Assembly (NCBI GenBank): GCA_947369085.1
Contig: CANBJR010000006.1
Span: 19,837-83,836 of the forward strand
Source of the DNA: an uncultured Clostridia bacterium
GTDB taxonomy: Bacteria; Bacillota; Clostridia; Oscillospirales; Acutalibacteraceae
Direction of reading: 5' to 3'
DNA length: 64,000 nt
The position numbers were made by a program, and so were the translations under genes. The notes below the pieces were generated by a model. The model saw nothing but the letters and a program-made list of their open reading frames with translations, was not told the origin of the DNA and did no database searches. Positions 53,631 to 61,308 of this stretch are shown here, one piece after another. Within the stretch, counting starts at the first letter, position 1; each line of letters opens with the position of its first letter.

Positions 53631-55417
53631 GCATTATTTTCTAAATTTTTATAAATTAAATTCACAACACGATCTGTTGACTTACCGTCACGATAATCAA
53701 AGAACATATCGGCAAATGGCTTGATTTTATCAGTGCAGTAATCTTCCTTGTTTATAACGTCAATAAGCTGTTCCTGCGAATATACAATTTTACCAGGAGC
53801 AAAAAGCTTGAAGTCAAAGTAAAAATCACGCTCATTAATGTACTTTTCAAGGTCAAACACATAGAAAACCATCGGTATATCAAGCAATGACGCTTCAAAA
53901 ACAAGCGATGAATAGTCGGTGATTATCACATCCGTTACAAACAGCAAATCGTTAAGCTCGGTATCCTCCGACAAATCAATGATTCTATCCTTATACTTTT
54001 TAGGAATAGGCTGTTTGTCCTTTACAAACGGATGATGCTTTATAATTACAACATAATCATCAGGAAGCTTTGAACAAACCGTATTTAAATCAAACATTTC
54101 TGTAGGATAAAAAGCAGTTTCCTTTACCATACCTCTGAATGTCGGAGCAAAAAGAATAATCTTTTTATTTTTAAAGTGAGGATGTGCAGAATAAAATTTA
54201 TCCCTTGCCTGCTTTTTATACTCTTCATCAAAGAAAACGTCAGTTCTCGGAATACCTGTTGCCACAACATTATCAGTAGAGATACCGAAACCCTCTGAAT
54301 GACATTTTTTGCAATAGGTAGAGCTTACTGTTACGTAATCATAGCTTCTGTGATTTCTCGTTGGCTGAGGAGAACCCTGAGGCTTTGAAAGCCTTGTAAA
54401 ACCAAATGTTTTAAACGCACCGCAAGCATGCCATAGCTGAATAAGCTTTGTCTGCGGTCTTAAATCAATATAGTGGATTTGCGGAGTAAACTCATCAAGA
54501 ATAACTACCTTACTTGTCGCGCATGCTTTAGTAAATTTTCTTATTTCTTTAAAAGACATTTCCGCAATTGTATGCTCATTTAGAATAAAATCAATTTTCA
54601 GATTATTATCATCTTTAATTTTATTATATACAAATGCAAAGTTACCTGAAATATCGTCACGTCTTAACGAGATAAACGTGATTTTGTTATTCTGAACTTT
54701 TTTGAGTTTATAAAAATTATAACAGTTTTTAAAAATAAACCTCTTAACAGTCCACAAAGCAATTTTCAGCGTAGCAACCTGAGAGAAACGCCAAAAAACA
54801 AAAGCTACAAAGCATTTTAAATTACTTTCATCGTTAAACCGTGCAGGAAAACGCTTGATGTCAGTAAGTCGCAAAATACCGTCAATTATGAAAACAGGAA
54901 ACATTGCAACGGCAAAAATGAACTGCACAACCTTTATAAGAAAATTAACAAAACCTACACAAAATCTGCCGACCGGTGTATGATGAATTTTCTTCTTATT
55001 CGGCAAAAAGCGGAAGTGATTGCCTTCAAAAGTATATCCGTAACATTTATCATCTGTTTCAAACACCTCAGGAGTTAAATCAATATTAATTTTCTCCTCA
55101 TAAAAATCAGCAAATCCAAAATTAATATACATATCAAAAGGCTGATATAAATTTCGTGTTTTCCAGAAAAGCATATCAAGACGATAAGTATATTTACCCG
55201 AAAAGAAACACTTTCCGTCAACATATGTTACATTAGAAAGGACAAACGGAATACGTCTGTCCTCCTGTTCATTAAAAAAATGTAAAATAATTTTAGGTTT
55301 AGATAAAAAGTGAGAGTTAATAGTTTCGTCAGCTACCTCACCCATAATTGTAAGAACCATTTTACGGTCCTGTATTAACAATTCCTTAACCTCAATTTTA
55401 TATTCCAACAAGTACAC
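53627..55417 (-). CDS. CDP-polyol glycerophosphotransferase family (TagF/TagB/TarL-like) wall-polymer polymerase
   Basis: Transfers polyol-phosphate units from a CDP-activated donor to a wall polymer. The N-terminal 140 residues form a beta-rich accessory region. A hydrophobic membrane-association segment lies at about 155-190 (FVNFLIKVVQFIFAVAMFPV). The catalytic domain from about 240 has ISLRRDDISGNFAFVY, LIQLWHACGAFKTFGFTR, VATGIPRTDVFF, IILFAPTFRG, VIIKHHPFV and DVIITDYSSLVFEASLLD, the family's two-His and Asp/Ser motifs. At 596 aa it is a single polymerase. With the three upstream genes it forms an apparent CDP-pentitol pathway. Which polyol it uses cannot be read from sequence. Confidence 0.9.
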   Translation of the reverse strand: MYLLEYKIEVKELLIQDRKMVLTIMGEVADETINSHFLSKPKIILHFFNEQEDRRIPFVLSNVTYVDGKCFFSGKYTYRLDMLFWKTRNLYQPFDMYINFGFADFYEEKINIDLTPEVFETDDKCYGYTFEGNHFRFLPNKKKIHHTPVGRFCVGFVNFLIKVVQFIFAVAMFPVFIIDGILRLTDIKRFPARFNDESNLKCFVAFVFWRFSQVATLKIALWTVKRFIFKNCYNFYKLKKVQNNKITFISLRRDDISGNFAFVYNKIKDDNNLKIDFILNEHTIAEMSFKEIRKFTKACATSKVVILDEFTPQIHYIDLRPQTKLIQLWHACGAFKTFGFTRLSKPQGSPQPTRNHRSYDYVTVSSTYCKKCHSEGFGISTDNVVATGIPRTDVFFDEEYKKQARDKFYSAHPHFKNKKIILFAPTFRGMVKETAFYPTEMFDLNTVCSKLPDDYVVIIKHHPFVKDKQPIPKKYKDRIIDLSEDTELNDLLFVTDVIITDYSSLVFEASLLDIPMVFYVFDLEKYINERDFYFDFKLFAPGKIVYSQEQLIDVINKEDYCTDKIKPFADMFFDYRDGKSTDRVVNLIYKNLENNA

Positions 55418-55424
55418 CCCGAAT

Positions 55425-56090
55425 TTATTTTATTAATTCCATCATTTTGTTTACTGCTTCGTCAATTTTCATACCCTTAGAATATACAGATGACGAACCT
55501 GCAACAAATAAATCAGCGCCGCATTCACGCATTTTCTGACACAAATCCCAGCTAACATGTCCGTCAACTTCAAGAATTATATCTTTGCCGCTGTTATCAA
55601 TAATCTTTCTTACCTCTGCAATTTTCTCGAAACTGCCCTCGACAATAGGCTGACCAGCAAAACCGGGATATACCGTCATAACAAGCACTCCGTCGATAAT
55701 ATCAAGAAAGTCATTAATAACTTCCGCTTTAGTGTCAGGACTGATTGCAAGAAACGACTTTGCTCCGCGATTGCGGATTATGTTCAAAACATCACGAACA
55801 TTATCACATGCTTCAATATGAACAGAAACTATATCCCCTTCACCAATGTTCATTCTGTCAAAATACTGTTGCGGCTCATAAGCCATAATATGAATATCTC
55901 TTTTCATATTTTTAAGAACAGGCTTTACAGCTTTTATCAGAGAAGCATCAAGAGTGATATTCGGAACAAACTTACCGTCCATAAAATCAAGATGTATATA
56001 ATCAACGCCCAGATTATCAAGCACTTTAATCTCAGACTGAAGATTTAAAATATCTGCGCACATCAGTGACGGAGAAAGCATTCCTCTCAT
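55425..56090 (-). CDS. rpe: Ribulose-phosphate 3-epimerase
   Basis: A TIM-barrel enzyme interconverting ribulose 5-phosphate and xylulose 5-phosphate. Motifs are LSPSLMCADILNLQSEI, DYIHLDFMDGKFVPNIT (metal His and Asp), HIMAYEPQQYF in place of the more usual HLMV, VLVMTVYPGFAGQ and LEVDGHVSWD. Length is 221 aa. Unlike the usual rpe position beside the prkC-rsgA genes, it lies 8 bp upstream of a wall-polymer polymerase and 11 bp downstream of a polyol dehydrogenase, so it may supply the pentulose phosphate for a CDP-polyol. It could also be the cell's only rpe. Confidence 0.93.
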   Translation of the reverse strand: MRGMLSPSLMCADILNLQSEIKVLDNLGVDYIHLDFMDGKFVPNITLDASLIKAVKPVLKNMKRDIHIMAYEPQQYFDRMNIGEGDIVSVHIEACDNVRDVLNIIRNRGAKSFLAISPDTKAEVINDFLDIIDGVLVMTVYPGFAGQPIVEGSFEKIAEVRKIIDNSGKDIILEVDGHVSWDLCQKMRECGADLFVAGSSSVYSKGMKIDEAVNKMMELIK

Positions 56091-56101
56091 AAAATCACCT
56101 C

Positions 56102-57154
56102 TTAATCCTTGTTAACTACCATAATCTTTGCGAAAAATTCAGAATTATTCTTCATAATATCAAGACCCTTATCCATCGTTTCAAGGTCAAATTTATGAGT
56201 AATGAGCTTTTCTGCATTAATTTTTCCTGATGCCAGAGCATCAACAACGAGATTCCAGTCGCTCTTATGCGTATCACTGTAGCTTGAATTCCATGTTCCG
56301 TGAATAGTAAGCTGCTTTCTTAAAATCTGCCAGTAAGTGTTCTGCGGGAAAGTAAAGTCACCGTGAGGATTACCGACAAAAATAACCTTTCCACCAGAAG
56401 CAGCAGATTCAAGACAATTGCAAGCCGTAACCGGTACTCCGACAGCTTCAATAGCTATATCTGCGCCAACACCGTTGGTCATTTTCTTAACCCATTCAAT
56501 TGGATCTTCATGAGAAGAATTACAATATTCATTAAAACCAAGACTTTCAATAAAATCCCAATTATTCAGATCAGTTCCAACTAAAAGAACTTTTGCCCCC
56601 CACGCTCTTGCCCACTGAGCAATAAGCATACCGATTGTTCCGGGTCCGTAAATTACAACCACATCACCGATTTCAATCTGTGCTTGTCTTAAAGCGTGTA
56701 AACCGACTGCGCAAGGCTCGGTCATAGCAGCAACCTCATAAGAAAGGTTATCGGGAATCGGAACAAGATTCCAAACAGGAACACGTACATACTCTGCAAA
56801 TGCGCCGTCACTTCTTGAACCGAGGTAATCATAGCTTTTGCACATTTCAAATCTGACATTATTGCAATTCTCGCAGGTCTTGCAGGGAATTAAAGGAAAC
56901 ACAGTAGCTCTCATACCAATAAGATTTTTGTTTTCCTCGTCAGCTGCATCAACAACAACGCCCGAAAATTCATGTCCGGGAATAGTTGGAAAATGGTATG
57001 TTCCGTTTACAAAAATTCTCGGAATATCAGAACCACAAATTCCGCAAGCCTTTACCTTGAACAAAACTTCACCCGAGTTGAGTTTTGGTATAGGATAATC
57101 GCAGTATTCAAGATTTCCGACTACTCTTAATACCCTTGCTTTCATTTTTTCCAA
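56102..57154 (-). CDS. Zinc-dependent alcohol dehydrogenase of the polyol-phosphate (GatD/TarJ-like) type
   Basis: A medium-chain dehydrogenase of 350 aa. Catalytic zinc ligands appear in ACGICGSDIPRIF and PGHEFSGVVV; four structural-zinc cysteines are in CKTCENCNNVRFEMC. The nucleotide-binding fold is VVIYGPGTIGMLIAQWARAWG. The segment LTIHGTWNSSYSD resembles galactitol-1-phosphate dehydrogenases. Next to a CDP-type cytidylyltransferase it most probably reduces ribulose 5-phosphate or xylulose 5-phosphate to a pentitol phosphate, as TarJ or AbpB do. The start may be TTG 57154 (AGGTG 9 bp upstream) or ATG 57145. The sugar is unproven. Confidence 0.85.
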   Translation of the reverse strand: MEKMKARVLRVVGNLEYCDYPIPKLNSGEVLFKVKACGICGSDIPRIFVNGTYHFPTIPGHEFSGVVVDAADEENKNLIGMRATVFPLIPCKTCENCNNVRFEMCKSYDYLGSRSDGAFAEYVRVPVWNLVPIPDNLSYEVAAMTEPCAVGLHALRQAQIEIGDVVVIYGPGTIGMLIAQWARAWGAKVLLVGTDLNNWDFIESLGFNEYCNSSHEDPIEWVKKMTNGVGADIAIEAVGVPVTACNCLESAASGGKVIFVGNPHGDFTFPQNTYWQILRKQLTIHGTWNSSYSDTHKSDWNLVVDALASGKINAEKLITHKFDLETMDKGLDIMKNNSEFFAKIMVVNKD

Positions 57155-57155
57155 A

Positions 57156-57851
57156 TTAATTCACACCTTTCAAAATAGACTCGAAAGTTTCCAAGTCCTC
57201 GACAGTGGTAATCTTAAGATTTCGCTCACTGCCTTTTACCATTCTGATTTCCATTCCGTGTCGATATGCAATCTCACTGCTGCCTGCGGTAAGGCCTATC
57301 TCCTCGTCTGAAACCTCGTTATGTATATTAAGATATTTCCTGAATTTAAAGCTTTCGGGGGCTTGTCCTGCAAAAAGCTCAGAACGCTTTAACAGGCAGT
57401 CAATGCCGCATCCGTCCTTGCTTTGATAAACAGTGTCTTTTACTGAGATAACGGGCATCGCACCGTCATATTCCGTTGCACCTTTAATGCAATCGGTAAT
57501 AATTTCATCTGACACAAGTGGACGAGCAGCATCATGAACAATAACAATATCAGTGTCAGGCGCATTTACTTCAATGCATTTTAGGCCATTGTAAATTGAA
57601 TGCTGACGAGTCTTGCCGGCAGGAGCATAACCGCATATTTTGGTAATACCGTACTTAGCCGCATATTCCTCAACAAAGTCCTGCCACTGCTCACTTACAA
57701 CAACTACTATATTATCAATTTCATTATGCTTCTGAAAAATATCAAAGCAATAAGAAATAATCGGCTTATCCTGCACCATAAGAAACTGTTTTGGTCTGTC
57801 AGCGCCCATTCTGCTTCCAATGCCGCCTGCAAGAATAATGGCAGTATTCAT
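57156..57851 (-). CDS. IspD/TarI-family cytidylyltransferase (CDP-polyol synthesis)
   Basis: Transfers CMP from CTP to a polyol or methylerythritol phosphate. The nucleotide-binding loop IILAGGIGSRMGADRPKQFL opens the protein; IVHDAARPLVSDEII and PVISVKDTVYQ follow, then LTAGSSEIAYRHG and VKGSERNLKITTVEDL at the end. The 231-aa length suits both IspD and TarI. Direct linkage with a polyol dehydrogenase and a TagF-like polymerase favours the TarI (pentitol 5-phosphate) role. IspD activity in isoprenoid synthesis remains possible if no other ispD exists. The ATG at 57851 has GGAGG 6 bp upstream. Confidence 0.87.
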   Translation of the reverse strand: MNTAIILAGGIGSRMGADRPKQFLMVQDKPIISYCFDIFQKHNEIDNIVVVVSEQWQDFVEEYAAKYGITKICGYAPAGKTRQHSIYNGLKCIEVNAPDTDIVIVHDAARPLVSDEIITDCIKGATEYDGAMPVISVKDTVYQSKDGCGIDCLLKRSELFAGQAPESFKFRKYLNIHNEVSDEEIGLTAGSSEIAYRHGMEIRMVKGSERNLKITTVEDLETFESILKGVN

Positions 57852-57929
57852 CAAACTCCTCCGTTCATATTATAAAAATATGCATTAAAAAACATATTTT
57901 TCAACAATTGTACATTTATAATCAGTTGT

Positions 57930-57959
57930 ATAATACCACATTCGGGGCTTTTTTGTCAA
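57930..57959 (-). promoter_or_regulatory. Sigma-A type promoter of the wall-polymer module
   Basis: On the minus strand TTGACA and TATTAT are separated by 18 bp, about 80 bp upstream of the cytidylyltransferase start. Confidence 0.75.
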
Positions 57960-58197
57960 TATGCACGATATATATTGTGTCTGCGTTTTCTGCGTTGCTG
58001 ATAGATATAACCTATTTTAAGAAAACATATCAAAGAATAGGTATAATATTTTAGAATTCTTTCTCCGAATGTTCGCATGCTACTCCGCAATGAATGCACA
58101 TATAACTTCTGATTTTATTCTTAACTATAATAATAAATATATTATAGCACATTTATATTTGGAAATCTAACGTTTAGCATCTGAGCTGTCAATTGTA

Positions 58198-58224
58198 ACG
58201 AAAAAATTATATTAGCATACTATA
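58198..58224 (+). promoter_or_regulatory. Sigma-K-like (mother-cell) promoter of the cwlJ-gerQ pair
   Basis: The plus strand has AC, then 16 bp, then CATACTATA. This fits the Bacillus sigma-K pattern AC-N16/17-CATAnnnTA exactly. It lies 30 bp upstream of the cwlJ-type ATG. Sigma-E has a similar -10, so the exact factor is open. Confidence 0.65.
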
Positions 58225-58253
58225 AAATAAACAACAAGTCAGCGGGTGATTAG

Positions 58254-58697
58254 ATGGCATTTGATACAAGAGAGCTTTTTGCAAGGCTTTTGAAATGCGA
58301 GGCCGGAGGAGAAGGCGACGACGGAATGAGGGCTGTTGCATCAGTGATAATAAACAGAGCCAACGCTACCGAAGGCGAATTCGCCAGAGTAAGCAACGGC
58401 GGTGATGTTAGAGCAATTATTGAACAGCCCAATCAGTTCACCTGTCTGAAAACGTCTATCGGCGGAACATACAATTCACAAAACATTTACAATATGGTTC
58501 CTGAAGATATTCACTACGAAATTGCTGACTGGGCACTTGCAGGAAATACTGCAAGTTCAGTCGGTAATTCGCTGTTTTATTTTAATCCGTTTTCTTCAAC
58601 CTGTCCTAACTACTTTCCGTCAAATATTGGAGTCATATATAACCGTGTAGGCGATCACTGTTTCTATTCTCCTACTCAAGCATATTCAAAAACATAA
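58254..58697 (+). CDS. cwlJ: CwlJ-type spore cortex-lytic hydrolase (SleB domain)
   Basis: Spore germination hydrolase that degrades cortex peptidoglycan. The whole 147-aa protein is one SleB/Hydrolase_2 domain: LLKCEAGGEGDDGMRAVASV with the likely catalytic Glu16, INRANATEGEFARV, IEQPNQFTCLKT, EIADWALAG, GNSLFYFNP and the ending DHCFYSPT. It has no signal peptide, which distinguishes CwlJ (about 142 aa in Bacillus) from secreted SleB. It is followed at 12 bp by a gerQ-type gene, the pairing known from the Bacillus cereus group, where GerQ holds CwlJ in the coat. The weak ribosome site is GGGTGA 5 bp before ATG. Confidence 0.88.
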   Translation: MAFDTRELFARLLKCEAGGEGDDGMRAVASVIINRANATEGEFARVSNGGDVRAIIEQPNQFTCLKTSIGGTYNSQNIYNMVPEDIHYEIADWALAGNTASSVGNSLFYFNPFSSTCPNYFPSNIGVIYNRVGDHCFYSPTQAYSKT

Positions 58698-58708
58698 GGG
58701 TGATAATA

Positions 58709-59353
58709 ATGACTAATCAGAACACAGGAAATACAAGCATCGGCACAACGCAACCAATGAGCATTATTCCCAATGAAGCTTTTAACACAACGCTTAGTCA
58801 AGGAATAAATCCTGAAAATTATTACGGAATTCAGCAGGACGGTTGTAATTTTCAAGGATGTGTTCCTAACGTTGTGAATCAGGAAAAATTTGTTATCCCG
58901 TCTGTTGAACAAATTGCAGCTTATCACAATCAGCTAATCAGCGGTACAGGAACTTCTCAAACTACAACCTCAAGCGGTGCAAAAACACAGCAAGAAATAC
59001 TGGAAAATATAAGAAGCAATCAAAATGTTGCACCTTCTACGCCCGCAACAACCTTAAACTACGGTGCAACAATTCAACAACCACTTGAAAGCAGTCTTAT
59101 GGACGGAATTACAGATATACAGAATCCATATCCGGTTACATCTGAAAGCCTGCAATATCTAAACGGATTTTTGAGAACACAGATTGGAAGACGAGTTTCT
59201 ATAGATTTTCTTGTAGGCTCAAATACAATCGTAACAAAATCAGGATTTTTACTTGGTGTTGCCTCAAACTATATTCTGATTAATGAACTTGACACCAATG
59301 ATTTGACAACATGTGATTTTTACAACATTAAATTCATAAGATTTTATTATTAA
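58709..59353 (+). CDS. gerQ: GerQ-type spore coat protein
   Basis: A 214-aa protein. The first 135 residues are low-complexity, rich in Asn, Gln, Thr and Ser, as in spore coat proteins (many Gln suitable for cross-linking). The last 75 residues (LQYLNGFLRTQIGRRVSIDF, SGFLLGVASNYILINELD, FYNIKFIRFYY) match the GerQ domain, which in Bacillus ends in a similar IYLDYVTF strand. GerQ is needed for CwlJ to localise to the coat. Assignment rests on C-terminal similarity and on the adjacent cwlJ-type gene. I chose ATG 58709, with AGGGTG 6 bp upstream. Moderate confidence in family, good in context. Confidence 0.78.
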   Translation: MTNQNTGNTSIGTTQPMSIIPNEAFNTTLSQGINPENYYGIQQDGCNFQGCVPNVVNQEKFVIPSVEQIAAYHNQLISGTGTSQTTTSSGAKTQQEILENIRSNQNVAPSTPATTLNYGATIQQPLESSLMDGITDIQNPYPVTSESLQYLNGFLRTQIGRRVSIDFLVGSNTIVTKSGFLLGVASNYILINELDTNDLTTCDFYNIKFIRFYY

Positions 59354-59362
59354 AGTTTATGT

Positions 59363-59393
59363 AAAAAATCCCGCCACTACAGTGACGGGATTT
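59363..59393 (-). terminator. Terminator shared by tsf and the convergent gerQ-type gene
   Basis: A 13-bp stem AAATCCCGTCACT/AGTGGCGGGATTT with a 2-nt centre has a six-T run on the minus strand for tsf. The plus-strand side has an AT-rich tail, so it may serve both directions. Confidence 0.85.
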
Positions 59394-59441
59394 AATATCA
59401 TTTATAATTACATTATGATAAAGTATTATTCTATAACAGAA

Positions 59442-60353
59442 TTATTTTACCATACTTGCTACTTCAGCAGCAAAATCGTCCTGTCTCTTCTCAATGCCTT
59501 CGCCCTTTTCAAAACGCACGAACTTCTTGATTTCGATAGAACCACCGAGAGCCTTTGCAGTATTCTGAGTGTACTGTTTGATTGACTGCTTGTTATCCTT
59601 AACAAACTCCTGATCTACTAGGCAGTTTTCCTTATAGAACTTACCAATCTTACCCATTACAATCTTATCAGCAATTGCCTCGGGCTTACCTTCGTTGATT
59701 ACCTGCTGACGCATAACTTCCTTTTCATGCTCAATAATTTCAGCAGGAACATCTTTTTCTGTAAGATACTGAGTGTTGAGAGCTGCAATCTGCATTGCAA
59801 CATCCTTACCGTAAGCAACGAACTCAGGCTTAGAAGCAAGGTCTGTATCGAAGTTTACAAGAACACCGATTTTACCGCCTGCGTGTACATAAGCAACACA
59901 AGCGCCTTCCATACGCTCAAAACGACGAATCTGAATATTCTCGCCGATTGTAAGAACCTTTTCCTGTAAGAGCTCAGCAACTGTCTGATCTGTACCCTCA
60001 GCCTTAAGAGCAAGAAGAGCCTCAACATCAGCAGGATTCTGCTTCATAACTGTTTCAGCGCAAGTCTTTACAAAATCCATAAATGAATCATTCTTAGCAA
60101 CAAAGTCTGTTTCAGCGTTTACTTCGATTACAACGCCAACAGAAAGATCATCACTTGTGCAAGCGTAAGCTACACCTTCAGCAGCTACTCTGCTTGCCTT
60201 TTTAGCCTGCTTAGCAAGACCCTGTTCTCTTAAAAAGTCAATTGCCTTATCCATATCGCCGTCAGCATTAGTGAGTGCCTTTTTGCAATCCATCATGCCG
60301 CAGCCTGTTTTTTCTCTGAGTGCTTTTACATCTTGAGCTGTAAATGCTGCCAT
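59442..60353 (-). CDS. tsf: Elongation factor Ts
   Basis: EF-Ts exchanges GDP for GTP on EF-Tu. The protein begins MAAFTAQDVKALREKTGCGM with the UBA-like domain and has VIEVNAETDFVAKNDSF, the EF-Tu contact signature. I chose ATG 60353 (303 aa), with AGGATG about 8 bp upstream; a longer frame exists without a site. It follows rpsB at 40 bp and ends at a strong terminator; pyrH and frr, often next, are absent. Confidence 0.98.
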   Translation of the reverse strand: MAAFTAQDVKALREKTGCGMMDCKKALTNADGDMDKAIDFLREQGLAKQAKKASRVAAEGVAYACTSDDLSVGVVIEVNAETDFVAKNDSFMDFVKTCAETVMKQNPADVEALLALKAEGTDQTVAELLQEKVLTIGENIQIRRFERMEGACVAYVHAGGKIGVLVNFDTDLASKPEFVAYGKDVAMQIAALNTQYLTEKDVPAEIIEHEKEVMRQQVINEGKPEAIADKIVMGKIGKFYKENCLVDQEFVKDNKQSIKQYTQNTAKALGGSIEIKKFVRFEKGEGIEKRQDDFAAEVASMVK

Positions 60354-60393
60354 TATGAATACATCCTTTCGCAAAGTAATTTAAAAATTATAA

Positions 60394-61125
60394 TTATTCA
60401 GCTGTTTCTTCTTCTGTTTCTTCAACAGCAGCTGCACCCATCTGACCTTCTCTGCCCTCGATTACAGCGTTAGCCATTGCGCCTGCAATAAGCTTTACTG
60501 CACGGATAGCATCGTCATTACCGGGAATTACATAGTCAATTTCATCAGGATCACAGTTTGTATCAACGATTGCAACAATCGGGATGTTGAGTTTCTTAGC
60601 TTCTGAAACTGCAATTCTTTCTTTTCTGGGGTCAACAATAAAGAGTGCACCGGGCATCTCTGTCATATCCTTGATACCGCCCATAAACTTTTCAAGCTTT
60701 TCGATTTCAAGGTTAAGCTTAATAACTTCTTTCTTGGGAAGAAGGTCAAATGTACCGTCCTCCTGCATAGCACGAAGCTGCTTTAAACGAGCAATTCTTC
60801 TGCGGATTGTTGAGAAGTTTGTAAGCATACCGCCGAGCCATCTTGCGTTTACATAGTAAGCGCCTGCACGCTCTGCCTCTTCTTTAACAGAATCCTGAGC
60901 CTGTTTTTTTGTACCTACAAAAAGAACACTTTTGCCTTCTGCAGAAACTTCACGAACAAAGTTGTAAGCTTCTTCGAGCTTTTTAACGCTCTTCTGAAGG
61001 TCGATGATGTAGATACCGTTACGTTCTGTGAAGATGTACTCTGCCATCTTAGGGTTCCATCTTCTTGTCTGGTGACCGAAATGTACGCCGGCCTCCAGGA
61101 GTTGTTTCATAGAAACTACTGCCAT
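60394..61125 (-). CDS. rpsB: 30S ribosomal protein S2
   Basis: A 243-aa S2 with the standard segments [67 protein letters not shown] and [20 protein letters not shown]. An acidic Glu-rich tail ends it. ATG 61125 has AGGAGG upstream. It is first in the rpsB-tsf operon and has a leader of about 100 nt. Confidence 0.99.
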   Translation of the reverse strand: MAVVSMKQLLEAGVHFGHQTRRWNPKMAEYIFTERNGIYIIDLQKSVKKLEEAYNFVREVSAEGKSVLFVGTKKQAQDSVKEEAERAGAYYVNARWLGGMLTNFSTIRRRIARLKQLRAMQEDGTFDLLPKKEVIKLNLEIEKLEKFMGGIKDMTEMPGALFIVDPRKERIAVSEAKKLNIPIVAIVDTNCDPDEIDYVIPGNDDAIRAVKLIAGAMANAVIEGREGQMGAAAVEETEEETAE

Positions 61126-61226
61126 TTTAATTTCCTCCTTAGGTTAAAACCTCCGCTGTGCCTTGATTTTATCGACGCAATAAGCAATTATGCCACCCTG
61201 CCGACAAGCATCAGCGTGCGAAATGC
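61126..61226 (-). promoter_or_regulatory. Structured 5' leader of rpsB
   Basis: The leader of about 100 nt contains an AAGCAT...ATGCTT hairpin at its 5' end and a GGTTTTAACC hairpin next to the AGGAGG site. This is consistent with a ribosomal-protein leader that senses S2, but I cannot match it to a named family by eye. Confidence 0.45.
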
Positions 61227-61232
61227 TTATAT

Positions 61233-61260
61233 ATTATACCATAAAAAAGAAAAAAATCAA
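61233..61260 (-). promoter_or_regulatory. Sigma-A type promoter of rpsB-tsf
   Basis: On the minus strand TTGATT and TATAAT are separated by 16 bp. The -35 hexamer is inside the 3' arm of the terminator of the upstream gene. Confidence 0.75.
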
Positions 61261-61290
61261 GTGCATTTTTAGAAAAACACTTGATTTTTA
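61249..61290 (-). terminator. Intrinsic terminator of the SleB-domain gene
   Basis: On the minus strand AAAATCAAGTG/CACTTGATTTT with a 14-nt loop is followed by a T-run. It overlaps the rpsB promoter. Confidence 0.8.
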
Positions 61291-61308
61291 CAGATATTTA
61301 ATACTGAA

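Larger units (their letters stand above)
57855..58253. other. Divergent intergenic region of 399 bp with promoters in both directions
   Basis: No confident gene. On the minus strand there is a consensus promoter near 57930-57959 and an extended -10 (TGCTATAAT) near 58141-58149, which would give a long leader to the wall-polymer genes. That leader contains an ACCTATT/AATAGGT inverted repeat (about 58012-58042) and a 16-codon frame (58051-58101) encoding MCIHCGVACEHSEKEF with no clear ribosome site. On the plus strand a sigma-K-like promoter precedes the cwlJ-type gene. Confidence 0.5.

Noticed and set aside
55557..56048. 163-codon open frame opposite rpe
   Set aside because: rpe motifs occupy the minus strand throughout; no independent evidence for a plus-strand gene.
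61126..61232. tRNA-like folding in the rpsB leader
   Set aside because: No acceptor/TPsiC/anticodon arrangement could be built; it fits a leader better.
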